A stretch of DNA of 64,000 nucleotides from Syngnathus acus (GCF_901709675.1 NC_051087.1:16565067-16629066), one strand, 5' to 3'. Numbered from the stretch's first letter, positions 10,135 through 21,773 are shown. Notes: a model not told the origin generated them from the sequence alone. A program made the numbers and translations.

Positions 10135-10340
10135 TGTAGCGTTTGAATGAATCAGGCACGTCGTGGTTCGTAACTGGCTCTTTATTCAACGCAACAAAGA
10201 GGAGTTCTCACATCCGCACTCGGAGACAACAAAGTCAAGTTCCCCTCCCACACGCGCGTGCTCCCCTCCACCTTGCTGCCTTCACGGCCTCCCTCAGCAA
10301 TCGGACTACCGAACAGTAATTAGACACACAAGTTGCTACA
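10135..10340 (-). repeat. 5' LTR of the gypsy element
   Basis: 206 bp, TGTAGCG...GCTACA. It is collinear with the 209-bp LTR at 8084, with scattered substitutions (for example TTTGAATGAATC against TTTCAATGTATC). Confidence 0.85.
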
Positions 10341-10780
10341 ATATATATAGCATATAAATATAGTTCAAGTCTTTTCTTTCTTAAACAATGAGAACAAAAA
10401 TGATTTAGCAATTCTGTGACTCACCTATGTAAATTAATTCTCGACTATCTGAAATCTCAGCAAGTAAAAAGACACAAAATAGCCACACTACCACTCATAA
10501 CAGCTGAATAACAAAATCGTTCCTGTTTTCCTGTTAAGACGCACTATAATTTGGCTTTGAACCACAGAAGACTATTAGGCAGAAAATTATGCATTTTTGC
10601 CTCTATATTTGTGATATTTTTAAACATTTTGATTTTCAATATGTTATTCTTACGCTCTTTGTAACATGCACCACACTGAGAACCAGAGCACTTATGCAAG
10701 GAGTGATTCAGAGTGAAAGAGACACCACTTGAGCTGAAAGGGGCAGAGCCTTACTCGAGACAAGAGCACCTCACCGATAG
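10341..10780. other. No gene recognised
   Basis: AT-rich sequence with no supported open frame or repeat terminus. Confidence 0.5.
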
Positions 10781-10789
10781 CCAGCAAGT

Positions 10790-11435
10790 CAAATCGCATC
10801 CCTCCAAATAGGGTCTAGAGCATTTTCTCTTCGGGCTCCAGAGCTTTGGAATGCCCGACCAATGGATATTAGAACTGCTACCTCAGTAGAAACATTTAAG
10901 ACACGTTTAAAGACACATTTCTATGATATGGCCTTTAATTAACCTGTAGTGGCCGGTTCGGCTGGAGTTTGTTTTCGCTCCCCCCTCCCCCACACCCCTC
11001 CCCGGCTGCGGAGGTGGTTAGGTGACACCCAAGCTGACAGCGGCTATCTGGATTCTCGTGGACCAAATCAAGATGAGGGAACTACAGCGGTTTACCCTCC
11101 TCGAAGACACTGCCAGGACAATTGAGGGCACCTCCGGCAGCTCTTCGCTTTGACTTGGACATCCATTTTATCATTGATTTTTATATTACGTATTTTATGT
11201 GCCCTCTCTGCATCTATTGCAGCCTGGTGATCCTGAAAGGGGGATCCTTCCATATGTGTTCCGTTCTCAAGGTTTCTCACTTTTCCCCTGGTAGGGTTTT
11301 TTTTTAGTTTTTCCTTGCCCTTTTGGGAGCTTAAGATCAGGGGATGCTTTGAGAATAATTGTCAATTTGTTTGTCTATGTGAAGCCCTTTGAGACTGCTT
11401 GTGATTTAGGGCTATACAAACAAACTTGACTTGAC
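10790..11435 (+). pseudogene. L2/Maui-like LINE 3' end
   Basis: 10832-10942 encodes RAPELWNARPMDIRTATSVE and then TFKTRLKTHFYDMAFN before a TAA stop. This is the characteristic C-terminus of L2-type LINE ORF2 proteins in fish. A 3' UTR follows and ends at about 11435 with GGGCTATACAAACAAACTTG and a short TTGAC repeat, typical of L2 tails. The upstream RT is missing, so the insertion is 5' truncated. A minus-strand copy of the same C-terminus lies at the right edge of the window (63600-64000). Confidence 0.8.
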
Positions 11436-11614
11436 AAACACAATTTGCCACTTATACATTTTTGATTTCAGCGTGACTTGAACTTGTGACATTGTGGCAC
11501 CAGAGTTCCCATCTTTAAGATGAACTTTAAACATCCTGTTGTGTAAGTTAGGTAGGTAGGTCCCCAATTGAAGTCATATATGTTCCTAAAACATGATCAT
11601 ACATGCTCTTGAAA

Positions 11615-11650
<36 letters not shown>

Positions 11651-11693
11651 GACTAATAATAATAATAATCATAATAATAATATATTATAGTAC
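11436..11693. repeat. Non-coding DNA ending in a (TAC)n/(ATA)n microsatellite
   Basis: 11617-11690 is (CTA)n followed by (ATA)n. It resumes after the next element at 12367-12490, so that element inserted into a trinucleotide repeat. Confidence 0.8.
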
Positions 11694-11695
11694 TA

Positions 11696-12366
11696 CAGTC
11701 AAACCTCGGTTTTCGACCACAATCCGTTCCAGAAGGCGATTCGAGAAGTGAATCGGTGGAATTCCGAATCTATTTTTCCCATTACAAATAATGGAAAAAA
11801 ATTTAATCCGTTCCAAGACTTAAAAAAAACGCCTTTTTAAAGCATTTTTTCATTTGCGCATTTTTGTCCAATCCCGCAACTGCAGCGCACCGCCGAACGC
11901 GCAACCGTAGCGCGCCGCCGACCGCGCAACTGCACCGCCCTGGTCGCATTATTGTGACAGAGCCGTCGCTGAAATTTAGAAAATATTTTTAAAGTCCTGA
12001 GGTACTTTCCAAAATTTAAGTGGACCTCAGTGCGCAGGGAGCTTAATTTGGTCCGATCGGGCAACCGCAGCGCGCCGTGCGCTCACTGTCGCATTGCTTT
12101 AAGAGCGTCTTTGTGTTTTAGGATGGCTTTACTGCTCCCACTTGCTTTATTAATACAATCCTCAAAGTAACGAAAATACAATAACAACGAACGGAGTCAG
12201 TCGGCATCCGGGCCGCGCGGTCGGGTTTTCTGGGGTGCTCTCGGCTCACCTCGCGAGGTTTGACCTCCAAATTTTGTTCGACAACCAAAGCAAAAAAGTC
12301 TCGAATTTTTCGTTTGAATTCCGATTTGTTCGAGAACCGGGACGTTCGAAAACCGAGGTTTGACTG
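11696..12366. mobile_element. TA-flanked element with CAGTCAAACCTCGG termini
   Basis: The left end is TA-CAGTCAAACCTCGGTTTTCG and the right end its inverse, CGAAAACCGAGGTTTGACTG-TA. TA duplications at 11694-11695 and 12367-12368 point to Tc1/mariner-type integration. The interior has repeated GCGCACCGCCGACCGCGCAA motifs and no transposase. A relative in the opposite orientation is at 51751-52369. Confidence 0.8.
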
Positions 12367-12490
12367 TACTACTACTACTACTACTACTAATAATAATAAT
12401 AATAATAATAATAATAGTAATAATAATAAAAACAATAATAATAATAAGTAGAAGAAGATGAAGAAGAACAACAACAATAATAATAAACAT
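12367..12490. repeat. Trinucleotide microsatellite
   Basis: (CTA)n, (ATA)n, then AAG/AAC-rich repeats. This is the other half of the array split by the preceding element. Open frames here encode only homopolymer runs. Confidence 0.85.
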
Positions 12491-15070
12491 TTAGACATTT
12501 GCTTAAAAATGAAGCTACAGTAAAACCATATTGGATATTTGAGGGAATAAACCTAAAGGAAAACCAGATAGGAATAGTTAAAAAAAAACAAAAACAAGGG
12601 ATAATGGAATTGAAGAACTTGTTTGAGGGATGAACAATATGAAACTGGCTATCCAATGAGAGAAGAAGAGATGAGCAATCGAGGAAGTTATTACAGCTCA
12701 GCGTGAGCTAGATGAAAAAGCGGTGAAGACAAAGGCAGATGGCGCCCTTCCAAATGAACAAGTCAACATAATGAGAAAGGCAAAATGAGAAACTACTTCC
12801 TTGCAGACAAGAACTGTACAATTTGCAATGTTGCAGGACTTTTTTGATTCTCAAAATTGATGATTTTGGCAGTTTATCTAAATTGATGAAATAACTCTGC
12901 AACTGTCGTGTTTTATTTGTGTACCACAAAAAAAATCTTGTGTGACTGAAAGGGTGAGAATTAAAAGGAAACAAGTCATCTGCAATTATTTGTTATTTTA
13001 CAAAATCCAATTCCAATTAAATTGTTGTGTAAAAAAAACAAAATCAGATTACAATAATTTGCAAATCCTTTACAATCTATAATTAGATACTACCAAAAAC
13101 ATATAAAGTATGACCTGAGAGTTCCATATTAAATTTGTTGAATTTATTTATTAAGGCCAAGCAAATCATTAATTTTGGTGGTCTTCAATTAAAATAATAA
13201 AATTTGATTTGTTGTATAATATACTTCAGTGGTTCTCAAATGGTGTAAGCGTATGCCTTGGGCTACGTTAAGGCACTTTTGGGGTTACATGAGATTATTA
13301 TATATATTTTTTAAATTAGAATTCGTTCAAAATTGCTTGATCATAGCACTTGCCTCCCTGCCACAAAGAATGACAAAGATCCTCAGTGAAGTACAATCCC
13401 AAATGTCTTACTTAATGCAAACACACTCACTCACACATGTAACAATGCAATAAAAATATATTTTGAAAAAGAAATAATGTGGAATAAAATAAAATATTTT
13501 ATAGATGTTTCGGCTTTTATTTCAAATAAGATGATTATTTAACTACATGCTTCGATGTTACAATCCCTCAAACCTTCCACGCCCCACTCATTTCCATCAG
13601 ATTTACAGAAGTGACCTCAGCTAAGTGTCCTCACTTGAGCGCAGGGTATTTCAGGCCTCATGGGGGTCGTCAGGAGGGCAGCCCCCATCATCTGCGTTTC
13701 GATGACTAAAATTCCCTGCCGTCTCAGGTATTCTCCCCTCTGAACTGAATTTGTTGCTTCCTTAACTGCTATAGCTGTTTTGCGGCACAAGTGCTCTCCT
13801 CTTCAGCCAAATCCAGTGGTTCGATTGCTAATTGTAAAATTTGAGAGTGAGTTAATGGCCTGCTGCTAAGCTTGGCCTCAGATCCCCAAGTCTTTCAGTA
13901 GATTTATTGCTGATCTCCTCTCAACCCCCCTGCACTCCACCTCAACTAGGTACACCATCGTACTCCATTCCCGCTGTTCAGTGTCTGATGCCAGCTCAGA
14001 GTATTTGAGGCTCTTTCGCTCATAGGCCTCCCCGACAGCAACCTCCCAGGGCACAGTCTGTTCAACTTGATGGTCAAGCGAAGTGAGAAGGACCAGACCA
14101 CAAAATGCCTTTTCCCCCTTTATTGCCCAAGGGGCTTTTTTTCCATAGTTTTTTTTTTTTTTTTTTTGACCTGCAGAATTTAATTTGAGTGCTATTTTTA
14201 AAACATGTTTTTATCCTGCTTGTTGTGGCAATCCCGGCAGGGAAGCCGAGATCGAGTCCCCTGACATTCCAAACAGTACGGAATGTGAGTTAGGGGATTA
14301 ATTCTTTATGAGAACCTATCCATATTATGATCCCAAAGGAGAACACTTTATGTTGAGAATTCTTTTTATGTGCACAAATCGTTTATTATCATCGTTTATT
14401 ATCATTTCTTTATATTTTATTGTTTATATTATATCATTAATTTAATATAACATAAAAGTATGAATCTAATAATTGTTTAGCTATGTTTTTTTATTTTCAA
14501 ATGTTTTGAAGGTACCACTACAAATGGATTTCCAACGTTTTATAAAGAAGGTGGCGCATAACTCAGTTTTAAGTTGTTGGGCTTTTTTTCTGTCCAAAAA
14601 TGCTTTGCGCTTTTTCGGGGTACTTGACTGTCACCACAAAAAATCTTATACGTGTCACCAAAAAAAAGTCTGAATTGAGCTGCCATGTGAACGTGGACTA
14701 AATGAGAAAGGTGAATGGACATAATGCTACTTTATTTTATTTTACCAGGGGTAGCCTGTCGTAACACTTGCTAATTTAGCTTAGTTTTGAAATGCACAGC
14801 AGTGGCTTTTCAGCCCTCATATGCCATTTATTGCAGCTATTAAACATTTTATGGCATATTCCTGGTATTTTCAGGAAATATATATACTTTCACGCAGCAT
14901 CTCCTCTTATCCAAATTTGTAAGCAGGTACAGTAAATGGTACACAATGTAATTTTTGGAAAAGATATCTACAAGCACAGATAAGGAGTTTGCTTTTGATG
15001 TAAATTAGACATAGATAAAAAAAAACATTTGACACTCTTCTTCATGAATCTAGTGTAATGAAATTAGACG
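12491..15070. other. No gene recognised
   Basis: Mostly AT-rich intergenic sequence. 13560-14110 is less AT-rich and may be an old repeat, but I could not match it to a family or find a coding frame. A poly-T run sits at 14148-14166. Confidence 0.5.
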
Positions 15071-15075
15071 AATAT

Positions 15076-15316
15076 GGAATTAGAATGTCGGCACATCAAT
15101 GTATAAATAGTACCTTGGTGTGCAATTGACAATGTAAAATCCAAACAATTAATGGTCATTTATGGGGTTCCCCGAGGGTCTGTATTCAGTCTTAAATTAG
15201 AATGTTGGCATATCAATGTATAAATCGCACTTTGTATGACCAATGTCATCTGTGGAATTTACAATATAAAATCCAATTAATTAATGGTCATTTATTGTAT
15301 ATATATATGTATTCAG
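15076..15316. repeat. Tandem duplication of about 120 bp
   Basis: Two diverged units each contain TTAGAATGT(C/T)GGCA(C/T)ATC, then CAATGTATAAAT, and end in TTAATGGTCATTTAT. The duplication lies within the decayed LINE described next. Confidence 0.65.
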
Positions 15317-15486
15317 CCTTAAATTATTCATATTGTGTATTCACATCTGTAAGGTTCCTCAAGAACTGTACTATGTTTTATTTACTAATGACACAAGTCA
15401 ACTGCTCAAACAAAACCTAGAAAATGTTACGTCTACTGTTGGAAATGAATTTAATATCTAGAAAAACTGGTTTGATATTTAAAAGT
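15150..15486 (+). pseudogene. Decayed L2-like LINE reverse transcriptase, left part
   Basis: Near 15162 the DNA encodes a YGVPRGSVFS-like piece, the RT G-V-P-Q-G-S motif. Near 15372 a different frame reads YVLFTNDTSQLLKQNLENVT with a later NWFDI, equivalent to the F-A-D-D-T and W-F-D-x-N-K-L motifs of L2 LINEs. The second catalytic D is lost (TND). The remnant is cut at 15487 by a TA-flanked element and appears to resume after 16344. Confidence 0.6.
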
Positions 15487-16344
15487 TACCGTTTTTTTCC
15501 GTGTATAATGCGCCTCCATGTATAATACGCACCCTAAAAATGGCATGTTGATGCTGGAAAAAAGCCTGTACCCATGTATAATACGCACCCAATTTTATTT
15601 TTTATTTTTTTTTTAAGTCCCAATGATCGTCACACACGCAGGGAGGCAATGGGTCCCATTTTTATAGTCTTTGGTATGGTCTTAACTAGGCTGGATGTAT
15701 TTTTTTTTGTTGGCGTTGATTTCTCCGACTGCCCATAAAGGCACCACCGCGATCAGATGAAAAGAGAGGAAAGTGACGTGCGGACATGTGAAAAAGGCGG
15801 CTCTGTATGGGAGAGACGTTGAAGAGGAATAAAAACACCCTTGGAAACCAAAACTTGCCCCTCGTGACTCGGAGCCGCAACAAATGTTTCGGATTTGTGT
15901 AGGGTACATTGTGACAGCAAACGAGCAGGTGATCGAGCAAGCGTCTGATACGAGAGCATTGCGTTCGTATGGAGCGTGTTTGAAGTGAACAGCAGAGACG
16001 AAAGGAACAAGGCAAAGTGTTGTGAAATAAAATATTACCTGTAATACGCATTTTGTTATTTGCTGATTGTATTAAACTATCACATTCATTGTCAGTCAAG
16101 AAGAGGACTATTATCCCTTCTTTGACGAAATGACCAGAGCACAGTACAAACACACTATTGTCAGTCAGTCCTGTTGTTGGTTTTGTTGTACCATGATTTT
16201 CTTAAAAAAAAAAAAAAAAATTAAAAAAAAAAAAATTAAAAAAAAAAAATTAAAAAAAATTTGTACCCATGTATAATGCGCACCCCAGATTTTAGGACAA
16301 TAAATTAGTTAAATTTTGCGCATTATACACGGAAAAAAACGGTA
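15487..16344 (-). mobile_element. TA-flanked CCGTTTTTTTCC element, copy 2
   Basis: 858 bp, TA-CCGTTTTTTTCCGTGTATA to TATACACGGAAAAAAACGG-TA. It is in the opposite orientation to the copy at 25709-26564. It contains a 155-codon minus-strand frame (15686-16153), a SINE remnant reduced to its ends (15628-15660) and an A-rich tract (16203-16262). Confidence 0.8.
15686..16153 (-). CDS. 155-codon frame of unknown function in the TA element
   Basis: The frame begins MFVLCSGHFVKEGIIVLFLT, is basic in its second half and ends SRRNQRQQKKIHPA. I do not recognise any domain. It has no obvious DDE motif and is too short for a transposase. The same frame, differing by one visible residue (M for T near position 140), is intact in the copy at 25895-26362. 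That shows recent common origin but not selection. It may be a chance open frame in a non-autonomous element. Confidence 0.3.
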   Translation of the reverse strand: MFVLCSGHFVKEGIIVLFLTDNECDSLIQSANNKMRITGNILFHNTLPCSFRLCCSLQTRSIRTQCSRIRRLLDHLLVCCHNVPYTNPKHLLRLRVTRGKFWFPRVFLFLFNVSPIQSRLFHMSARHFPLFSSDRGGAFMGSRRNQRQQKKIHPA

Positions 16345-16460
16345 TGTCCTAAATAAGAAATCATTTTACACAGTTTTGCAAATTGTTAGTTCAGTACATA
16401 ACATAGACTACTGTAATGAAATATGCGGTAACTCCTATAAAAAACAATAGTCTGCTGTCT
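16345..16460 (+). pseudogene. Decayed LINE, right part
   Basis: After the TA insertion, 16398-16450 reads HNIDYCNEICGNSYKK, resembling the Y-C-N-E-x-W-G-N-x-Y motif found near the C-terminus of L2-like LINE proteins. It continues the fragment at 15150-15486, supporting insertion of the TA element into an old LINE. Confidence 0.5.
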
Positions 16461-16600
16461 ATTAATTAAATGTATTTACTTTTTAAAATGGAAAAACGTG
16501 TATTATTAGACAATCAAATTGTTTATGGCAGAAACAACCAATCCACTATTAAATTAAATACTCTATAATTGAACAATTTGTTATGATTGTTACTGTAATG

Positions 16601-17166
16601 CAGCGCTCTCCAAACTACGGCCCGCGGGCCAACTGCGGCCCGCGGTCCAGTTTTTATTGGCCCGCAGCAAATTCTGAAAACATAATTGAATATGGCCCGC
16701 ACAAGAAGCTTGAGCTCAACTCTGTTGCACTTCTCAGTTTCCACACTAGATAGAGCCCGCCACACAAAGCGTTTGACGTCCCATTAGCACCCCCCCCCCC
16801 CCCCGGAAGAGAAGCGAACGCGCAGTGTTTGACGTCCCCTTAGCACCCCCCCACCCGGAAGAGAAGCGAACGCGCAGCGTTTGACGTCCCATTAGCAACC
16901 CCCCCCCCCCCGGAAGAGAAGCGAACACGCAGCGTTTGACGTCCCATTAGCAGCACCCCCCCCCCCCCCGAGAAGAGAAGCGAACGTGCAGCGTTTGACG
17001 TCCCATTAGCCCCCCCCCCCCCCGAGAAGAGAAGCGAACGCACAGCGTTTGACGTCCCATTAGCAACCGCCCCCCCCCCCCGGAAGAGAAGCAAAAAAAA
17101 ATAGGCCCCCGGGCCCCTTCACGTTAATAAATCTGGCCCTCCGTGCAAAAAGTTTGGAGACCCCTG
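16601..17166. mobile_element. Non-autonomous hAT element with perfect 8-bp TSD
   Basis: The left end is CAGCGCTCTCCAAACTACGG and the right end, inverted, is CAGGGGTCTCCAAACTTTTT. It is flanked by ctgtaatg on both sides (16593-16600 and 17167-17174). CCCGCGGGCC-type GC-rich sequence follows the left end. The interior is a C-rich minisatellite. The left end matches the terminus of the BED-hAT relic at 48495-48998, a possible source family. Confidence 0.92.
16765..17096. repeat. Six-copy C-rich minisatellite
   Basis: GTTTGACGTCCCATTAGC occurs with period 52-58 bp (starts near 16771, 16827, 16879, 16934, 16992 and 17047). Units are separated by runs of 9-16 C and GAAGAGAAGCGAACGCGCA. Open frames through it are repeat artefacts. 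Confidence 0.9.
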
Positions 17167-17249
17167 CTGTAATGAGTCGTATAAGTGCATGAAAAAATTA
17201 AGACTAGAACAAATATAAAGCAAAAATGTGTTTGTTTATATATATACAT

Positions 17250-17977
17250 TAGGGGTGTAACGATTCATCGATACACATCGATTAATAGATATAATGCTCT
17301 ACGATTTGTTGGCATCGATGCTAAACGTAAACATCGATCTATATCGCCCGTTTTTGACCTCTGACTTTATTTTGAAATCCAGTTCATTGTTGCTTGCTTC
17401 CTCTTTCCGGGAGCAGTGCGCGGCGTGTTGTGTTGTGAGCAGAGCAGGCACATGAAAGGGGAGCCGACAACTACGCGGCTCCTGGGCTGGTGCTATGGCT
17501 AGTGTCCAAGAAGACGAGGAAATTCGCTCCCCTTTGGGCTTCAAGTCATTCGTTTGGAAGCACTTTGGATTCCAAAGAAAAGATGGCTCAACGGACAATT
17601 AAAATTATTGTAATTAAATAGTTCAGTAATGCACTTTAAAGTTAATGGTATTACAAAAAAGAAAGAATATTCATTTTTCCTTACTTACTTATATGAGAAA
17701 AAATAGAGGAATTTGATAAAGTTCACTGTTAAAATAAGCACTTTGTATACTACAATACTCTTGTAATTTCCTAAATAAAGAGTTTGCAGTACCTTGTTGA
17801 TTTTGCGTATGAATTGTTATAAATCAGGATATTGTTCTATATCGATCGTAGAGCACTATATCGTGATGTATCGTGAATGAATCACAGCAGGCTTTAAGAT
17901 ATCGGCAAATATCGTATCGTGCTTCTTTGTATCGATATGATATCGTATCGTGACAAAACCCGCGATTTACACCCCTA
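17250..17977. mobile_element. Complete hAT-type MITE with perfect 8-bp TSD
   Basis: 728 bp, beginning TAGGGGTGTAACGATTCATC and ending TTTACACCCCTA. The 8-bp sequence atatacat flanks both sides (17242-17249 and 17978-17985). Only about 11 bp of the TIR are perfect. The 3' half holds repeated ATCGATA motifs. There is no transposase. A truncated copy lies at 758-1445. Confidence 0.92.
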
Positions 17978-17985
17978 ATATACAT

Positions 17986-19070
17986 ACATATCCGTACTCT
18001 TTGTGAAATACAAACACACCACTTTCATTGTTTGTCTCTGGATTTATTTGAGACGACTACTTATATTCTGTTTATTGACACTGTTTTGAAAGTAAATGAC
18101 AGAAGTAACATATAATTCATCACCATCTGATTTAGACGAAAAACCTTTCTTTCAACAAATATCAACAGCAAATATTTGAGGAAATGCCATGGCAGTGGGT
18201 TTGAAACTTCTTAACTGCATTACTTATTCAGGATGTCTATGGGTGTGTTAATAATTGATCATCTAATTAGGGTGGGAGTTGGGAAGATATGGACTCTTTA
18301 CCAGTGGGCTTTTGGTAAGTGCATGGTTTCTTTGTGCACGACAGTGAGGCGCCGATAAAAGTAACTTCTGGCCAGCACCTATAATTCATTTTCAGATTAA
18401 TTGACAAGTATGGACATACATTTAAATGCAGAAAGAATATCAATAGTGTGATGGTATTTATGGCTGCTTGTATGAGAAAATACAATCTTTCAAATTTCTG
18501 GTTTGTGTTCCAAATATTATCAGTGGATTAGTTGACAAAACCCAATCAGGACTGAAATACTTTTCCAAACAACTCAGTTAGAACATAACCTTTCAGAGTG
18601 TATTCAGAACAGTGATTTAAAAATCTCAATTGATGGATTCCTTTTGAGAGGCCTTTTAAGATAGCTGTTTAGTGCCAACAAATCACTATGTTGGAAAACA
18701 AAAGCCAATACAGCAGATAAAAGTGGTATACATCCTTTCATAGATCATAAACAAACATATACCCTATTTGCTTAGATGGGCCTCATTCACTAATAAATGC
18801 ATAGAAATGTTATTACTCTGGGCACAAGTTTAGCATATATGCATAATCACTCATTCTTGACACGCACATACCAGTCCGTTTTCCTTGCACAACAGATGCA
18901 TATTCAATTCCAAAATGAAATTCAAAATTGCCACACAAAAAACACGTGTAGAAAAATATGAATCATGAATTGAGTGGAGAATGAAGAAACACATCCAAAA
19001 TATCAAAACAAGGAAGGATGAAAAGCAGAGCAGAGAGGCATTTGTAGTCGATAACTTTCATCACATCAGA
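17986..19070. other. No gene recognised
   Basis: AT-rich sequence without supported frames or repeat ends. Confidence 0.5.
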
Positions 19071-19071
19071 A

Positions 19072-19880
19072 AATACGGTGCTGTGAAAAAGTTTTTCTCA
19101 CTCTTATCAAATTCTTACAAACATAATCCAAGTAAACACAAAAAAACAGCTTTTAACCGGTGATTTTATTTATTAAAAGAGAAAAAAACTATTCAAAGCA
19201 CCTTGACCCTGCTGGGAAAAAGTATTTTCCACCAAACCTAGTAACTTGTTGGGCCACCCTCAGCAGCAAGATCCAACCATCAATTTCCTATATAACAGGC
19301 AATGAGTCTTTCACAGTTCTGGGGTAGACATGTTGGCCCACCTTCCTTAGAGAATTCAAGAATTTCAAGCATGAGCATAATTTTATTATGCCTCGGGATT
19401 TCAATCAGATTCATCAAAATTTTACTTTCTGATTTGTTTTTGATCGTGATGCAAATGGTTGAGGTTAAAAACTGATGAACAAACATTTTCACTCAGGATT
19501 TTCTGGTGAAGAGCACAATTCACGGTTCCATCAATGACAGCAAGTCATCACGGTCCTGAAGAAGCAGCACCAGAACATCACACTACCACCCCCGTCTTTG
19601 ACAGTTATTATGGTGTTCCTTTTCTGAAATGCAGTGTTTTATTTCTGCCAGATGTAATAAGACATACTAGTTCAACTTTCATTTTGTCAGTCCATAGAAT
19701 ATTCTCCTTAAGGTCTTAGGAATCATTCAGATGTAATTTTCAAATGTAGAACGAGCATTTTATTCATTTCAATTTGGTCAGCAGTGCTTTTTGCCTTGGA
19801 CGTCATTTTTGTTAACGTCTTTTCTTAATTGTTGAGTCACAATCAGTGACCTTAGTCAGGTCACATGACCTTAAAAGCCC
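19072..19880 (-). pseudogene. Tc1/mariner relic
   Basis: It begins TACGGTGCTGTGAAAAAGTT and includes AACTTGTTGGGCCACCCTCA, GGTTCCATCAATGACAGCAA and CATCACACTACCACCCCCGT. I recognise these as parts of a widespread fish Tc1-like element whose transposase lies on this minus strand. The copy is riddled with indels and no long transposase frame survives. Confidence 0.65.
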
Positions 19881-20734
19881 ATTTTACACAGCCCTTGCTC
19901 AGTGTGGAGTGATCAGGCAACAACGCAACATTTCCGGTTTCCAGCGTGCCCATATTTGGAAATTTTGACTGCCAACCAGGAAGTAAAAATGCTGGTTTGC
20001 TGCTGGTTAGACCCACTGATTAATATATTGGATATAAGTAAGTGGTTTGATCGCACTTCACTGTTATAAGAAAGCCTTGACTGCTCATCATAAGAAGGAG
20101 GAGGATGCAGCAGAGAAAATCCAATGCCTTGGTAGCTTCGAAGTTTAATTGGGGCGTTACTTGTCAATAAGTCCACCAAAATAACACAAAATCGCTCCGC
20201 ACTGCACTTCCGCCCGAAAAATAAATTTTCCTATATGGGGCGCCTTGCCGCCACGGCAGAATTGCTCCATTCCATGGTCCTGGCCCGTAGTCACATCCAC
20301 AATGAATAGGTTAGGATTGGGTTAACTGAGGCACAGGAGGCCAGCCATTCTTAAGTGGTCCCAACCAGTCTGTGGGTCACATTGTAATTGTAATTTCTGT
20401 AATGCTACCTTCCCACCAAATACATTGATAGCATTTCTGGCGGGTCGATTCATTACATTTTTTTCTGAATTGTTAAACTCTTTATAGTGAGTACTGCAGC
20501 GCAACTATTAATATCTATCGCAAAACCACTCCCAAAAATTGCAAAGTTCTAAGCACAAACACTGCTTAGCACTGCGTTAGCAATTTTGTAACAAACTTTG
20601 AGTGCCCAGCACTCTTGTTGCAGACTTGTAATCCCAACTCACAACTCAGACTCAATTTCCAAATGATCAACACACTCCTTGTAAAACTACATGACACATT
20701 ATTGCTGCCAGTGCAGCCCGGGAATGGAGGGAGG
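19881..20734. other. No gene confirmed
   Basis: An 88-codon minus-strand frame at 19913-20179 (begins MVDLLTSNAPIKLRSYQGIG) shows no domain I can name. Its composition is plausible for a protein, but nothing else supports it. Confidence 0.35.
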
Positions 20735-20742
20735 GACTAAGG

Positions 20743-21765
20743 CAGGGGTGGGCAAACTTTTTGACAGGCGGGACGGGACGAATTTGGTTCTAAATTTAGA
20801 CCGGGGGGCCGAACCAGGAGCAGATGGATGTAGTGTTTGTGTGAAGTAATAGAAATGACATGTAAAGGTCATTGCATAAAAGGTTTGTACTTTTAGTAGA
20901 TAGTAAAGCATGGATATTCAAAACAAGCTTTTTGAAAACAAATGCATTTATTAACAGCATTAAAAAAATATTTCACCAAAAAACTACTATCAGTGATTCT
21001 CATTATATACGACACTGTTATTATGAATAATAGTTTCCATCACTTCAGCGCCTGCAGGTCAGATTTATGAAATATGTTTATCTTATCTTATCTTTAGGCG
21101 AAATCACATCAAACGGCAAACATTCTGACCAAATACATCATCTTGAAGAATCAGTGAAAGAATACATCTAAATAAAGTAATAAAGAAATCAACAGTATTG
21201 TTGGTCTCCCTTTTTTGCAAGTGCATCAGGGTCTGGAGTAAAATTTGTTGTGGTAATTCTTAGGATAGAGCCGAGGTGTCGGTCTGTTAACCTAGATCTG
21301 TGACGGGCTTTGTTGACGATCATGTGGCTGCTCACACACGTAGGTCGAGCCAAATTTTCCACTCTTTTTTTAAACACTCGGCACTCAGTGTCCACCTTTC
21401 TTTTTCTCGGGCCACTCATTTTAATGGAAGGATTCCAGGGGAAGGTTTGTGGGTGGCATTATTAAAACTGTATCTGAAAGCTCAGCGTGCGAATTACGAG
21501 AATGCTGACGTCACATCCCACACTCAAAATTCGGCACTGATGGAAATAGAGCACGGAGTGCGCCGGGTCCGTACTACTTAGTACGTACACGCACTTCCGG
21601 GAGTAAATGCGTGGGCGGGCACTTCCCCATCTATTGGGGAAACATATGTAGTAATTGCAGGGAAAATGACCAAAAAAAAAGTTTAATAATACAATTTATT
21701 CAGGTTTGGATTAAACGGCCCAGTCGGCCGGATGTGGCCCGCGGGCCATAGTTTGCTCACGTCTG
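20743..21765 (-). mobile_element. hAT deletion derivative (GTF2IRD2/ZBED-like family) with perfect 8-bp TSD
   Basis: It begins CAGGGGTGGGCAAACTTTTT and ends CATAGTTTGCTCACGTCTG, with gactaagg duplicated at 20735-20742 and 21766-21773. At 1023 bp it keeps only the extremities of the transposase gene. The GC-rich CGGCCGGATGTGGCCCGCGG near the right end is typical of this hAT group. Confidence 0.92.
21189..21419 (-). pseudogene. Transposase N- and C-termini fused by internal deletion
   Basis: A 76-codon frame begins MSGPRKRKVDTECRVFKK, the usual start of GTF2IRD2-like hAT transposases just before their BED finger. It then passes directly to VNKARHRSRLTDRHLGSILR and ITTTNFTPDPDALAKKGDQQ, the usual C-terminal end of the same proteins. 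The roughly 500 residues between, including the catalytic core, are missing. It cannot be a functional transposase but would carry the two termini. Confidence 0.75.
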
Positions 21766-21773
21766 GACTAAGG

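Larger units (their letters stand above)
8084..10340 (-). mobile_element. Ty3/gypsy LTR retrotransposon, internally deleted
   Basis: Direct repeats at 8084-8292 and 10135-10340 both begin TGTAGCG and end GTTGCTACA, the expected TG...CA LTR form. The internal region carries minus-strand gag, RT and RNase H pieces, so the 5' LTR is the right-hand one. The element is flanked by atat on both sides, which in a TA-rich site is only weak evidence for a target duplication. At 2257 bp it is less than half the length of an autonomous gypsy element. Protease, most of RT and integrase are missing. The LTRs differ by several substitutions and a 3-bp length difference, so it is not young. Confidence 0.88.

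Noticed and set aside
12118-12656. Frames encoding Ser, Tyr, Ile or Leu runs
   Set aside because: Translations of the trinucleotide microsatellite around 12367-12490.
16746-17094. Repeat-containing frames GGGGV-MGRQTLRVRF
   Set aside because: Translations of the C-rich minisatellite in a non-coding MITE.
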